Of a DNA stretch of 64,000 nt, positions 1 through 12,747 are shown piece after piece; the stretch's first letter is position 1; each line of letters begins with the position of its first letter. This stretch comes from Nematostella vectensis. Taxonomy: Eukaryota > Cnidaria > Anthozoa > Actiniaria > Edwardsiidae. Position numbers and translations under genes: made by a program. The DNA lies in assembly GCF_932526225.1 (NCBI RefSeq), contig NC_064034.1, positions 12,288,887 through 12,352,886 on the forward strand, in the 5' to 3' direction. The notes under the pieces are model-generated. The model saw only the letters and a list, made by a program, of their open reading frames with translations. It had not been told where the DNA came from and did not search any database.

Positions 1-418
1 AGTTTAACTGCAGTCCAACCCTGATCTTTCTCTGGTTCTTAACACTGAACACCGTCTTGTTACACGTTTAAATGCAGTCCAACCCTGATCTTTCTCGTGT
101 TCTTAACATTTAACACCGTCTTGTTACACGTTTAACTGCACTCGTATCCTGATACTTTGCGTGTTCTGAACAACGTCTTGTTACACGTTTAACTGCAGTC
201 CAACCCTGATGCTTCTCTTGTTCTTAACATTGAACGCCGTCTTGTTACACGTTTAATTGCAGTCGTATCCTGATACTTCGCGTGTTATGAACAACGTCTT
301 GTTACACGTTTAACTGCAGTCGTGCCCTAATGCTTCGCGTGTTCTTAACACTGAACAACGTCTTGTTACAGGTTTAACTGCAGTCGCATACTGATGCTTC
401 TCGTGTTCGTTACACTAA
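1..418 (+). repeat. About 60-bp tandem repeat spanning a 3' splice site of the transporter gene
   Basis: Six to seven imperfect copies of about 55-65 bp. Each carries GTTTAACTGCAG, a stretch like TGATGCTTCTCGTG, AACGCCGTCTTG and TTACAC. The last copy runs into the coding exon at 384: exon bases CTGATGCTTCTCGTG...AACGCCGTCTT match the repeat. Each unit therefore contains the acceptor TTTAACTGCAG plus the first 35 or so exon bases. The array looks like repeated duplication of an intron-exon border. Confidence 0.85.
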
Positions 419-3400
419 ACGCCGTCTTCATGGCGATCATCCCGATTTGCAGGACACTCTGGGTTCTCATCTTGACGACAGCAGCTGCTGGTTACTGCGT
501 AGGCGTACTGGATACCGCTACAAACGTACAGCTGCTCGAGCTACACGGAAAGAAGGTTACACACGGCAGTACAAACTTACATCTGCACGGAAGCACAAAC
601 TTACATCTGCACGGCAGTACAAACTTACATCTGCACGGCAGTACAAACTTGCATCTGCACGGCAGTACAAACTTACATCTGCACGGCAGTACAATCTAAC
701 ATCTACACGAAAGTACAATCGTACATCTGCACGGCAGTACAAACTTACATCTGCACGGCAGTACAAACTTACATCTGCACGGCAGTACAAACTTACATCT
801 GCACGGCAGTACAAACTTACATCTGCAAGGCAGTACAAACTTACATCTGCACGGCAGTACAAACTAACATCTACACGGCAGTACAAACTTACATCTGCAC
901 GGCAGTACAAACTAACATCTACACGGCAGTACAATATTACATCTGCACGGCAGTACAAACTTACATCTGCACGGCAGTACAAACTTACATCTGCACGGCA
1001 GTACAAACTTACATCTGCACGGCAGTACAAACTTACATCTGCACGGCAGTACAAACTAACATCTACACGGCAGTACAATATTACATCTGCACGGCAGTAC
1101 AAACTTACATCTGCACGGCAGTACAAACTTACATCTGCACGGCAGTACAATCTAACATCTACACGAAAGTACAATCGTACATCTGCACGACAGTACAAAC
1201 TTACATCTGCACGGCAGTACAAACTTACATCTGCACGGCAGTACAAACTTACATCTGCACGGCAGTACAAACTTACATCTGCACGGCAGTACAAACTTAC
1301 ATCTGCACGACAGTACAAACTTACATCTGCACGGCAGTACAAACTTACATCTGCACGGCAGTACAAACTTACATCTGCACGGCAGTACAAACTTACATCT
1401 GCACGGCAGTACAATCTAACATCTACACGAAAGTACAATCGTACATCTGCACGGCAGTACAAACTTACATCTGCACGGCAGTACAAACTTACATCTGCAC
1501 GGCAGTACAAACTTACATCTGCACGGCAGTACAAACTTACATCTGCACGGCAGTACAAACTTGCATCTGCACGGCAGTACAAACTTACATCTGCACGGCA
1601 GTACAATCTAACATCTACACGAAAGTACAATCGTACATCTGCACGGCAGTACAAACTTACATCTGCACGGCAGTACAAACTAACATCTACACGGCAGTAC
1701 AATATTACATCTGCACGGCAGTACAAACTTACATCTGCACGGCAGTACAAACTTACATCTGCACGGCAGTACAAACGTACATCTGCACGGCAGTACAAAC
1801 TTACATCTGCACGACAGTACAAACTTACATCTGCACGGCAGTACAAACTTACATCTGCACGGCAGTACAAACTTACATCTGCACGGCAGTACAAACTTAC
1901 ATCTGCACGACAGTACAAACTTACATCTGCACGGCAGTACAAACTTACATCTGCACGGCAGTACAAACTTACATCTGCACGGCAGTACAGACTTACATTT
2001 ACACGGCAGTACAAACTTACATCTGCACGGCAGTACAAACTTACATCTGCACGGCAGTACAAACTTACATCTGCACGGAAGTACAAACGTACATCTGCAC
2101 GGCAGTACAAACGTACATCTGCAAGGCAGTACAATCTTACATCTGCACGGCAGTACAAACTTACATCTGCACGGCAGTACAAACTTACATCTGCACGGCA
2201 GTACAAACTTACATCTGCACGGCAGTACAAACGTACATCTGCACGGCAGTACAAACTTACATCTACACGGCAGTACAAACGTACATCTGCACGGAAGTAC
2301 AAACGTACATCTGCACGGCAGTACAAACTTACATCTGCACGGCAGTACAAACGTACATCTGCACGGCAGTACAAACTTACATCTGCACGGCAGTACAAAC
2401 TAACATCTACACGGCAGTACAAACGTACATCTGCACGGCAGTACAAACTTACATCTGCACGGAAGTACAATCGTACATCTGCACGGCAGTACAAACGTAC
2501 ATCTGCACGGCAGTACAAACGTACATCTGCACGGCAGTACAAACTTACATCTGCACGGCAGTACAAACTTACATCTGCACGGCAGTACAATCGTACATCT
2601 GCACGGCAGTACAAACTTACATCTGCACGGCAGTACAAACGTACATCTGCACGGCAGTACAAACTTACATCTGCACGGCAGTACAAACTTATATCTACAC
2701 GGCAGTACAAACTTACATCTGCACGGAAGTACAATCGTACATCTGCACGGCAGTACAAACGTACATCTGAACGGAAGTACAATCGTACATCTGCACGGCA
2801 GTACAAACGTACATCTGCACGGAAGTACAATCGTACATCTGCACGGCAGTACAAACTTACATCTGCACGGAAGTACGAACTTACATCTGCACGGAAGTAC
2901 AAACTTACATCTGCACGGAAGTACGAACTTACATCTGCACGGCAGTACAAACGTACATCTGCACGGCAGTACAAACGTACATCTGCACGGCAGTACAAAC
3001 GTATATCGGAACGGAAGTTTAAACGCACATCACACGGCAGCACAAACGTACATGACATACAAAAATGTTGCTGTATTTTGGAGGGTGTGGTTGAGAGATT
3101 TTAAAAAATGCGAAGAGAACAGGGATAAAATGTAGTTTTAAAACCGTATTTTAAAACGCTTATCCTCATGTTTACCTTTTTTGTTTCCTAGGTTTCACCT
3201 TATCTTCAGGTAAATATCCAAAATTTTCAAGAATCTGTTACCTCTTATCCAAATTATTATTATTTCTTTTTCTTATTAAATTATATTCTGATCATCTGTA
3301 GGCACTTTACTTTTCTTACGGATTTGGCGCATTCGTGAGCCCGCTGATTGCCGAACCGTTCCTCAGCGGTGCTCCTCATCCTGAGATAGTAGCGATGCGA

Positions 3401-5087
3401 AGGGAGCAGGCGTTACCGTACGGAGGCGGCAAGCACCGTCACCGCCACAGCAGACACCTGAACATTACGCGTGGTATCAGTATAGCTGATCAGGCGTACG
3501 AGAGCGAGGTGCAGTTCGCTTACTGGATAGTCGCCATTGCGCATGTGAGTAGTATTTAGAACTGCTGCAAGTCGCTCTCTCAGAGAGATTGACTTTGCGA
3601 CAGTCCAGCAGTGTGTTGCATTCTCTTGGTTGGCGGTGTTACAACAAGGAGATGTTAAGTTCACGTTTGTTGATGGCTCCGATGTTTTTGTACGATGCGG
3701 AGGTGTAGTAATGCTCTCGGTTCAAGCAAAGCATGGGCGATTAATTTTACCGCGAAGGAGATGTCAATATGCCGGTATAACGCATCCCAGCGCTGTGCTA
3801 TCCTGCGTTGAAGGAAAATTTGAGAATGTGTCTTTTTTTAATCAGATTCCGATTGTCGCTGGGTTAGCTTATCTATACATCCAAGGAGAGTGGGAGAAGT
3901 ACCAATATAAAAAGAAAAAAGCGGCACAAGTATCTACTGAGGTGAATCTAAAAGAGGAAATTGGAGGTGAGATTGTAAAGCTCTGAAATTCAGAATACGG
4001 AAGACCCAGGGTACTTCCCTTAAGTAAAGGCAAGGCACACGTGCAAATGTATCCTCATCAACACAGCCTTCATCACTAAGGCGGCGATGACAACATCATC
4101 ATCAATCAATCATTCTCATCGTAATCATTTTATTACTTTGATTACAGCAACGTAGCTGACCCAGATTCGTCATTCTAATAGTTAACCCTATTCAGACTGG
4201 GGGGGAGGGGGATGCTCTTTAAGCTTCCCTCCGGGGAAAGTTGCTATAAATTCTTAACCATTGCAGCTTCTAAGAGGCTAAGGCTTGGTGACTTTTCCTA
4301 AAATCTATCTGGGGACGTTTTGATGTCGAGGAGACGCTCCATGTTACCATGGCAACTGCTTTGTCACAGATAGGTTTCCCAAAAACTAAATAGTGGTGTA
4401 TCTTTCTTATTTTGGTCGTGTTTCTCAGATTTAAATGCCTCTTTTGACTTTATGAGTTTGTATAGGTGACAAGTTTCACAACAGCGCTAGATTTTTTTTT
4501 GCCTCGGATATTTAGGGGGAGGGGTGGGTAAATGTTGCTCTCAAAGCTATTGTTAAAAATGTCACTAGATTTACTAGATAACAACTAAAAGCTGATATTA
4601 TGCATTTATTATTACTATGAGCAGTGATACATGCATGCAAATACTTTTTTTCTGTAATAATTCCAGTTTTTTTTCTTTTGCAAAAATCATAAGAATTCAA
4701 GATTGCGGATCCAAGAAGGCGGACCCAAGATGGTGGAAATTCTTACAAAAAATGATTATAAACGTTTTTATGGCCTTTTTTCCCCAGTCACAGACAGCTC
4801 AAAAAAGCCCAGTCTAAATAGGGTTAATAGTGCAACAATTAAGACCAGTCCCTATGTATTTTTCTATCAGAAAATGAAGACGAGGATAGAAAGGCGCACT
4901 TGGGTCTGTGGGAAAACCCGCATCGGTTCCACATCATTTGTATCTCATTGTGGACATCATTCCTCGTGTTCCTCTACGATGGAATGCAGGTAACACCGAG
5001 CTTATAAAGGGGTTGTGTGTATAGAAAGGTGATGACAACAATGCCACTTGTAATGGTGTGTTTTTTTTAAGTATGATGATGATGATA

Positions 5088-5119
<32 letters not shown>

Positions 5120-8100
5120 AATGATGATGACGATGATGATGGCGGTGGTGGTGGTTATTTTTATGAAGCTTGATGATACACTGGGCCGATGATTGTTGTT
5201 GATGATGAAGGAATTTGTTATGGCTATGTTGTTGTTGATAGTGATATAATTATGATGATGGCTATGATGCTGCCGTCTACCCTTTCTCCACAAATATACA
5301 ATACCTTGAACTCACTAGGTCGACAATTTACTGTGATAGTTTCTTAAATTGAGAGCTGTAGACACGTTGAAAAATCAAGTGTCACTAACTAGTATTTAAT
5401 AGTATACACAGGCAACGGAAAGCATTCAATACCGACGACAAAGCTAAATTCAGATTCGCTTGCCTTTTCTCAACAAATATAGAATACTTTGAACTCAGTT
5501 GGAAGTCAACTGGGTTATTTGAACATTAAAAACTGTCGGGCATTTAGTCCATCCAAGACCTGTCCCGACTGTCGGGCATATAGCCACTGCGTTTGAAGAT
5601 AAGTTTTATTAATGATGGTGATAATTATGTTAATGATAATGGTGGTAATGCTGTTGAAGATGTTATCGTTGATGATAAAGACTATCATAATAATAAGATC
5701 TCGCATCTAGGGCTCATACGGGGGCTATGTGTACACATACGCCGTCAAGAGCTCGCTACAGATGTCCCCCGCCGAGGGGGCGTTCCTTACGTCAGTTTTC
5801 TGGGTAAGTACTTTATACCAGCGAAATTGAAAAAATCGATATCAGAACCCATATAAGTCGCACTGGCTTATTGTTCTTAGTTTGTAATACAACTTTAAAG
5901 CTTAATTAAAAATCAAACGTGAAGCCATCTCCTTCCATAAAGCTATATCTCCTTGCATAAAGTAAAAAGGGAAAAAAAACTCACTCCTTGTGCACCAACC
6001 AATCAGAGCGGTAAGATTTGCCTGGAAATATTTAGGGGAGGGAACGATATAGAAACATTAACATACTGGTTGGCACAACCAGGCCCCTACTGGGTCATTT
6101 CCTCATAATGTTTTTTAGAATATTATAAGAAGGGGGTGGCGGGCACGTGCCCCCAGTATCTCCATCCCCTGCAACGGCCCGGCCATGTTACCCATCGCGT
6201 AATTGCATTTTTTCCCAGGGCTCCTTAGCACTTGGCAGGCTCATCTCTATACCAGTAGCTCTCTTCACCACACCGGCCATCATGCTGTTGGCAGATCTGG
6301 TAAGACTTTTCAGATCTGGTAAGACTTTTCAGGCCTCGTATTTTGAAAGAATAGTGACCCTGTGCCCTTTAGATAGCTTATCCTATTAATTGTCCTACTT
6401 CCTCAGCTTCCTCAGCAAAGATAAAAAAAACATTTTTAACAGCTTTTGTGCACAATAATCTTTAGGACTATAAGACATCCATGACAAGTAAAATAGGCGA
6501 CTTGACTAAAAAACATCACGTGGCAAATTCAAGTCAAAATGGATAAACAATTAACTGCGCCCGTCACGCAAAAGAGCGACGAAAAGTAAAATCCTTCAGT
6601 GAAAATTAGCCTATTCTGATAAAGAACTTTTCTTGACTGATTTGTAAGCGCTGAATAAGTTGCTTTTCGTTGTTATTATTTTGCCGCCAAAAGCCGGAGT
6701 GCGCTCGAGTTTGTTACACAGAAAGTCGATTTATTTTTATTCGCTGATGTCAATCCCTGACGTTACAGCCTGATTGAAACCATCTCTTACATCTTTCTGC
6801 TACGTTCTTATTTTCTCCAGGCCGGCACTATCACTTCAAGTCTGGTCATGCTGATTTTTCGTCACAGTCGTGCAGTAGTGTGGTTTGGTACTAGTGCTGT
6901 TGGGCTTTTTATGAGTAACGTTTTTCCGTCAAGTGTTGCGCTGGTTGAGCAGTACTTTGACATTACAGGTAAAGCAATAAGTAGACGCACCCTCCCCCCC
7001 CCCCCCCCTTCAGTGGGTTATTTCCTATTAAGGAATTTTCAAATACTATACTTTTTCCATATGAGACCTATGTGCGCATCCCACCTCCCCCCCCCCCCCC
7101 TCATTTCATATCAAGGAATCTTCAAATACTATGCTTTTTCCATATGAGATCTATGAGGATTTTTATCCTACGATACTTTTTTAGACCTTAAAGACAATAA
7201 TTATTCCCATTAATAATAAGTCCCATTGGCAAAAAAAAAATTACAAGCAATTGCCGCTTAGTGTGGATTGGGCGATACCCTCACCAACATTTTGCAAAAC
7301 GATGCCTTGCAGGAGGATAAAGTGTTTTTCAAGCAAATGCTGCGAGACATAGAATTTCAATGTTGGTTGGACGAAATATTCAATGACTCCAAAAAGCCCG
7401 GTCAAAAAAACTAACTTAGAACTTTCAAAACGACATACGATTTTGAGACATACCTTTCCAGCATTCACAACCTCAACCACCGAAAAGCCCTTAGCCGCCT
7501 AAGGATTGAACTTGAAATCGAAACTGGGCGCTACCAGAGGTTCTATAGAAAGCCTGAGGACAGAATTTGTTCTCAGTGTAATTCAGGGGAGGTCGGAGAT
7601 GAGTTCCACTTCCTAATTAAATGTAAGCGACATGAGATGGAAAGAAAACGTGTGCTTGAGGTTTTAAAAGTTAAAAAGGTCATGAAAAATAAAAGATATG
7701 TTGATGAAAGAATCCTTTTTTTCAGAACCTAATAAATCCTCCTATACCAGCGCAGAGGGAGGTCGCTAAATTTATATATGACTGTTTTTTATCTAGTGAT
7801 GGGTAGTCTAAAAGTAGCTGGACTTTTTTTATATTAATGTTTGTTAGCGTGACAGCCATGTACTTGTGTGTATGCTGCTAATAAAATATATCCATCCATC
7901 CATCCATCCATCCATCCATCCATCCATCCATCCATCTTCCCAACTCACAGCACTGTATACTCTCTTTACTAACAACAATCAGCAGAAGTGATTATTGCTT
8001 ATCACACCGTAAACTCCTAGAGAACTGGCATGCCTACATTATTTAGATTAGAGAAGCGGTCTTCCCCTTATGAGGCATACCGCTGATCATTTTTTCAGGC

Positions 8101-10971
8101 ACCATCACCTGCATGTTCGTGGTGAGCGCGGCGATAGGGGAGATGGTGATCCCGCTGGTTGTCGGGAAGGTGTTCGATTCTCTGGGCCCTGTAAGCTTCC
8201 TGGTAGTGGGTACTATTCTTTGCTTTACCGCGCTAGGCGCGTATCTGGCCGTCCTCATATCTGGAAAAGGCTTTAGTGCTCACAAGCAATCAGTCAGACA
8301 GGAAGGTAAGACGCTGCATTTATTGAAACAGTGCTTTGATTAAACAAATAGCGGCAGTGCCTTAGTGTTAAACCTTGTTTTTGTTGCTCCAACATTATAA
8401 ATATTACTGGGTGGCGCTCGCTAGCGTGGCTACTTTGACAGTAAAGTGTGTGGCGCTCGGTAACGTGGCTACCTTGACAGTAATGTGCGTGACGCTCGCC
8501 AGCGTGGCTACCTTGACAGTAATGTGTTAAACGCTCGCTAGCGTGGCTACCTTGACAGTAATGTGTGTGACGCTCGCTAGCGTGGCTACCTTGACAGTAA
8601 TGTGTGTAACGCTCGCTAGCGTGGCTACTTTGACAGTAATGTGTGTGGCGCTCGCTAGCGTGGCTACTTTGACAGTAATGTGTGTGGCACTCGCTAGCGT
8701 GGCTATCTTAACAGTAATGTGTGTGGCGCTCGCTAGCGTGGCTACCTTGACAGTAATGTGTGTAACGCTCGCTAGCGTGGCTACCTTGACAGTAATGTGT
8801 GTGACGCTCGCTAGCGTGGCTACTTTGACAGTAATGTGTGTAACGCTCGCTAGCGTGGCTATCTTGACAGTAATGTGTGTGACGCTCGCTAGCGTGGCTA
8901 TCTTAACAGTAATGTGTGTGGCGCTCGCTAGCGTGGCTAACTTGACAGTAATGTGTGTGACGCTCGCTAGCGTGGCTACTTTGACAGTAATGTGTGTGAC
9001 GCTCGCTAGCGTGGCTACCTTGACAGTAATGTGTGTGGCGCTCGCTAGCGTGGCTACTTTGACAGTAATGTGTGTGGCGCTCGCTAGCGTGGCTAACTTG
9101 ACAGTAATGTGTGTGGCACTCGCTAGCGTGGCTACCTTGACAGTAATGTGTGTGGCGCTCGCTAGCGTGGCTACTTTGACAGTAATGTGTGTGACGCTCG
9201 CTAGCGTGGCTACTTTGACAGTAATGTGTGTGGCACTCGCTAGCGTGGCTACCTTGACAGTAATGTGTGTAACGCTCGCTAGCGTGGCTGTCTTGACAGT
9301 AATGTGTGTGACGCTCGCTAGCGTGGCTACCTTGACAGTAATGTGTGTGACGCTCGGTAGCGTGGCTATCTTGACAGTAATGTGCGTGACGCTCGCTAGC
9401 GTGGCTACCTTGACAGTAATGTGTTAAACGCATGGAGCGTTGTGACGCTCGCTAGCGTGGCTACCTTGACAGTAATGTGTGTGGCGCTCGCTAGCGTGGC
9501 TACTTTGACAGTAATGTGTGTGGCGCTCGCTAGCGTGGCTAACTTGACAGTAATGTGTGTGGCACTCGCTAGCGTGGCTACCTTGACAGTAATGTGTGTG
9601 GCGCTCGCTAGCGTGGCTACTTTGACAGTAATGTGTGTGACGCTCGCTAGCGTGGCTACTTTGACAGTAATGTGTGTGGCACTCGCTAGCGTGGCTACCT
9701 TGACAGTAATGTGTGTAACGCTCGCTAGCGTGGCTGTCTTGACAGTAATGTGTGTGACGCTCGCTAGCGTGGCTATCTTGACAGTAATGTGTGTGACGCT
9801 CGGTAGCGTGGCTATCTTAACAGTAATGTGTGTGACGCTCGCTAGCGTGGCTACCTTGACAGTAATGTGTGTGATGCTCGCTAGCGTGGCTACCTTGACA
9901 GTAATGTGTGTGACGCTCGCTAGCGTGGCTATCTTAACAGTAATGTGTGTGACGCTCGCTAGCGTGGCTACCTTGACAGTAATGTGTGTGATGCTCGCTA
10001 GCGTGGCTACCTTGACAGTAATGTGTGTGACGCTCGCTAGCGTGGCTACCTTGACAGTAATGTGTGACGCTCGCTAGCGTGGCTATCTTGACAGTAATGT
10101 GTGTAACGCTCGCTAGCGTGGCTATCTTGACAGTAATGTGTGTGACGCTCGCTAGCGTGGCTACTTTGACAGTAATGTGTGTGGCGCTCGCTAGCGTGGC
10201 TATCTTAACAGTAATGTGTGTGACGCTCGCTAGCGTGGCTACCTTGACAGTAATGTGTGTGGCGCTCGCTAGCGTGGCTACTTTGACAGTAATGTGTGTG
10301 GCGCTCGCTAGCGTGGCTACTTTGACAGTAATGTGTGTGGCACTCGCTAGCGTGGCTACCTTGACAGTAATGTGTGTAACGCTCGCTAGCGTGGCTATCT
10401 TGACAGTAATGTGTGTGACGCTCGGTAGCGTGGCTTCCTTGACAGTAACGTGCAGCAAACTATAATCTAAAAACTATCATGCAAGGAACGTACAATCTAA
10501 TTGACATCGAGGTAAAGTGATGCTTGACGGCACATCAGAGAACGATAGAATCCTTCTAGTTCTGAAGTGCTTGTCAATCAAAATTGAGATACCTACATAC
10601 TAATTGGATATCTTATAACTTAAAACGTTGTATTGTTGGTGGCGAATGTCGCGCCCGTCGTATTATTTACCTTCTCGACAAAAGGAAGGAAGGGTCTTAT
10701 ACTTTATATTTTCTTCACAATTATATTTTAAAACCAATTCTTCTGCCACTCCTCGTCGTATGGTTTTCTATCGAACTTATTTTTATCAACATTTGCATTT
10801 TGTTCCTATCATTTTGCTCGTATCTGTTAACCATCTTTAAACCCTTGTCATTTCTTAACCATCATAAAATCCTTGTCTTTTCCAGTTGAGCTCACACCCC
10901 AAGATGATAACGGTGAAAACACAATAGATACACTTGATGATACATCCCAGGAAACGTTAGACAAAAGATAG
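384..10971 (+). CDS. MFSD4-like major facilitator transporter, 3' nine exons (5' end outside window)
   Basis: Multi-pass plasma-membrane transporter of the major facilitator superfamily. Its order of motifs resembles the MFSD4 (Na-dependent glucose transporter 1-like) family: a '[17 protein letters not shown]' segment, then '[19 protein letters not shown]', later '[12 protein letters not shown]' and '[17 protein letters not shown]'. Exons I could join in frame with GT-AG borders: 384-555, 3192-3209, 3302-3544, 3846-3974, 5711-5803, 6219-6299, 6821-6968, 8099-8305 and 10886-10971 (stop TAG 10969-10971). They cover the C-terminal two thirds of the protein with hydrophobic helices; the tail is acidic (QDDNGEN...). 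Earlier exons lie before position 1. Introns hold a 24-bp and a 39-bp minisatellite and a LINE fragment. The family call is firm; the MFSD4A versus MFSD4B subtype and the substrate are not. Confidence 0.85.
556..3050 (+). repeat. 24-bp minisatellite, roughly 100 copies, in a transporter intron
   Basis: A 24-bp unit starting GGCAGTACAAAC and continuing TTACATCTGCAC is repeated about 103 times right after the donor at 556. Variants (CGGAAGTACAATCG, AACTAACATCTACA) recur in higher-order blocks. Because 24 is a multiple of three and the unit lacks stops in some frames, reading frames of more than 800 codons stay open on both strands. These have no protein character and are artefacts. Confidence 0.95.
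3192..3209 (+). other. 18-nt microexon of the transporter gene
   Basis: The sequence CCTAG|GTTTCACCTTATCTTCAG|GTAAAT gives an 18-nt phase-0 exon coding VSPYLQ. The upstream exon ends LELHGKK at 555 and the next begins ALYFSYGFG at 3302, both phase 0. MFSD4-type transporters have a GPYMQ-like motif just before the ALHF segment, exactly what this microexon supplies. Without it the conserved loop would be missing. Confidence 0.8.
5047..5160 (+). repeat. (ATG)n microsatellite
   Basis: Run of ATGATG/ATAATG trinucleotides in a transporter intron. A weaker GATGATAATGG-rich stretch follows at about 5610-5690. Adjacent ORFs are low-complexity artefacts. Confidence 0.9.
6120..6190. mobile_element. Degraded MITE remnant
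   Basis: The piece GGCGGGCACGTGCCCCCAG...CCCCTGCAACGGCCCGG matches one end of the MITE seen complete at 11759-11950 and 45317-45449. The other terminus is not recognisable here. Confidence 0.5.
6281..6331 (+). repeat. 19-bp direct duplication of a 5' splice site
   Basis: CAGATCTGGTAAGACTTTT occurs twice in a row, duplicating the last eight exon bases and the GTAAGA donor of the exon ending at 6299. The second donor lies 19 nt downstream; using it would shift the frame. Confidence 0.8.
6988..7160 (+). repeat. Two-copy intronic tandem repeat with poly-C
   Basis: A unit of about 85 bp (poly-C run, then AAGGAATTTTCAAATACTAT and CTTTTTCCATATGAGA) is present twice between the exons ending at 6968 and starting at 8099. 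Noncoding. Confidence 0.75.
7240..7935 (+). mobile_element. 3' end fragment of a non-LTR retrotransposon (LINE)
   Basis: One plus-strand frame reads like the C-terminal end of a LINE reverse-transcriptase protein: '[18 protein letters not shown]', then after one stop '[19 protein letters not shown]', 'ICSQCNSGE' and '[13 protein letters not shown]'. The Cys-X2-Cys followed by HFL and Cys is typical of the zinc-knuckle-like tail of CR1/RTE-type ORF2. It ends in an (ATCC)n tail at about 7888-7935, as many LINE 3' ends do. It is 5'-truncated, has stops in frame, lies in a transporter intron in sense orientation, and is surely inactive. The clade is not decided. Confidence 0.75.
8395..10452 (+). 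repeat. 39-bp minisatellite, about 52 copies, in the last transporter intron
   Basis: The unit of 39 bp contains GCTCGCTAGCGTGGCTAC, CTTGACAGTAATGTG and TGTGACGCTC. The palindrome GCTCGCTAGCG is in nearly every copy. As 39 is divisible by three, frames stay open on both strands; translated repeats are artefacts. It ends about 430 bp before the terminal exon at 10886. Confidence 0.95.
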
Positions 10972-12747
10972 CAATAATGAAATAGATTCACTGACCGTGT
11001 CTTACTGCTTTTTCTTTTTCACCCACGCCGGCAAAGCTAAATCGACTTCTGACCTCCATCAATCAAAATATTTTCAGCGTTTTTATTGGCCAGCCCAAAA
11101 ATGGGTTCCAATCACAACTCTCCGCAAATCAAAAAGCATTCAATGTAATTCCGTTAGTTTGAATGACGGAAGATGGAAAGCAGTTTAGCAATTATGTAAA
11201 TTATTTAAGACGGCTGGCAAAAAAACGAAACTCGCAGTAAGAAATACGGGTTGGGACCCAAAAAGTTATCTGGAAAGAATTAAGCAAAATACTGGATGCT
11301 TGACAATTTAAAAAATCATTTGTTTTGGTCAACAACATCTTATATCTTATAAGCAATATCTTATAGTAGTTGTGTGATGATGTACCATGCAAACATAATA
11401 TTGGCCACTATTGCTGTTAGGGAATGGGGGGGGGGGGGGGGGGGGGGAGGAAAAAGGGAACATGGGGTGGGGGCCTAGGCATGGTTATATGGAAAACATC
11501 TTCTATTTCTTAATATAATCATCAGTGGCAGACCCAGAAGTTTTAAAAGGGTTCGATTTTTGAAAGCTATACCAAACTTTTAAGCAGAATTTTGCCATAT
11601 TGAACCAACAAAACCACTTCTTGGTTTGCCATTGAAGAAGTTACCCAATTGTTGCCAACTACAGCGTGTTCGCTGGATTAGCAAAAAAAAAAAAAAAGGT
11701 TTTGTCATGTGACAAAGCATAATCCGCATTATGAACAGGTGCACACTCTGTTATGGTCCAGGGCCGTAGCAGGGGATGGGGCACTGGGGGCACGTGCCCC
11801 CCCCCCCTCCCACCTCGTGCTCCCAGCTCCCCCCAATATTAACAAATTATAAGGAAATGACGGCGTGGCTGTGCCCCCAATGTTTTCTTAATGTTTGTGT
11901 ATTGTGCCCCCCCCCCCCCCCCCCCTATTTCGAGGCCTGCTACGGCCCTGTGTTCTGTACCTGTCACCCAACACTGAACCACAAATTGTTGCTAACAGAA
12001 TTCCAGGAACAAGGTTAATGATTTTATCGGTGTTTAGTTAAAAATATGTAAATACCTTATTTATTTGTGAGAATACTCTATAAACTGTCTTAACATTCAT
12101 CATTACAATATACAATTAAAATGCGTGTCATCTATGAATGACAAAACGGATTAGTTAAAAACTTCGTCTTAAACGACAATACCCCCGCCATTTTACATTC
12201 CCATTTGTTTTAGTGAGAAAAAGACAATAAACACAGCGTCTCTAGGTTTTAAGGTCGCCTCTCCCATTCTCTCCCTCTTGAACTAAAAGTTCTGAGAAAA
12301 AAGCCCTTGAAAGACATGGCTCATAGAATATTTCGTATTTGTTTGTGTGGGGGATTTTGCGATATTTTAATGACTCGACATCGCTCAAAATGGTGTTATT
12401 TACCTAGTGCGATGACCACAAATTTCTAGATTCCGCTCAAAAGGTATTCAATAGTTGACCAAAAATACACCCAAAACATGCTCACTTTCAGAAGGCTGCT
12501 AAAAATCGTAAAGAGATCTCAAAACGCGCGACTTTTGGTTGACAAGAGGCGCGCTTTTGCTCTCTCCCCAGTACACTCTCTTCAATAAAGCCTGGTTACC
12601 TGGCTACTACACATAAAAAATCAACATCAAATCAACACTACACGACTCTGTGGTTCGAGAATAAAAATCAAAACATGTCGTACTCGAATAACTACTCGTG
12701 CAAACTAGCCCCTGCAAGCTAGCTCCTCCAAACTAGCATCTGCAAGC
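10972..12747. other. Intergenic region between the transporter and nischarin genes
   Basis: Contains the transporter 3' flank, a poly-G run at about 11425-11448, a MITE at 11759-11950, a second poly-C run inside that MITE and AT-rich sequence. The segment before 12748 should hold the nischarin promoter and 5' UTR, but I see no clear TATA box. No protein-like frame was found. Confidence 0.6.
11759..11950. mobile_element. MITE with CAGGGCCGTAGCAGG terminal inverted repeats
   Basis: Begins CAGGGCCGTAGCAGG and ends CCTGCTACGGCCCTG, perfect inverted termini of 15 bases around 190 bp that include two poly-C runs and GGGGGCACGTGCCCCC. It has no coding capacity. Relatives lie at 37006-37178 and 45317-45449, so this is a dispersed family. 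Confidence 0.8.

Noticed and set aside
556-3050. CRISPR-like regular array
   Set aside because: Units are contiguous with no unique spacers and the host is an animal.
447-3104. Very long open frames (over 800 codons) on both strands
   Set aside because: They come from a 24-bp minisatellite whose length is divisible by three; no amino-acid conservation beyond the repeat, and the region is an intron by splice phasing.
8543-10465. Hydrophobic repeat protein frames (TLTVMCV...)
   Set aside because: 39-bp minisatellite in an intron; frames are broken and restart with repeat variants.
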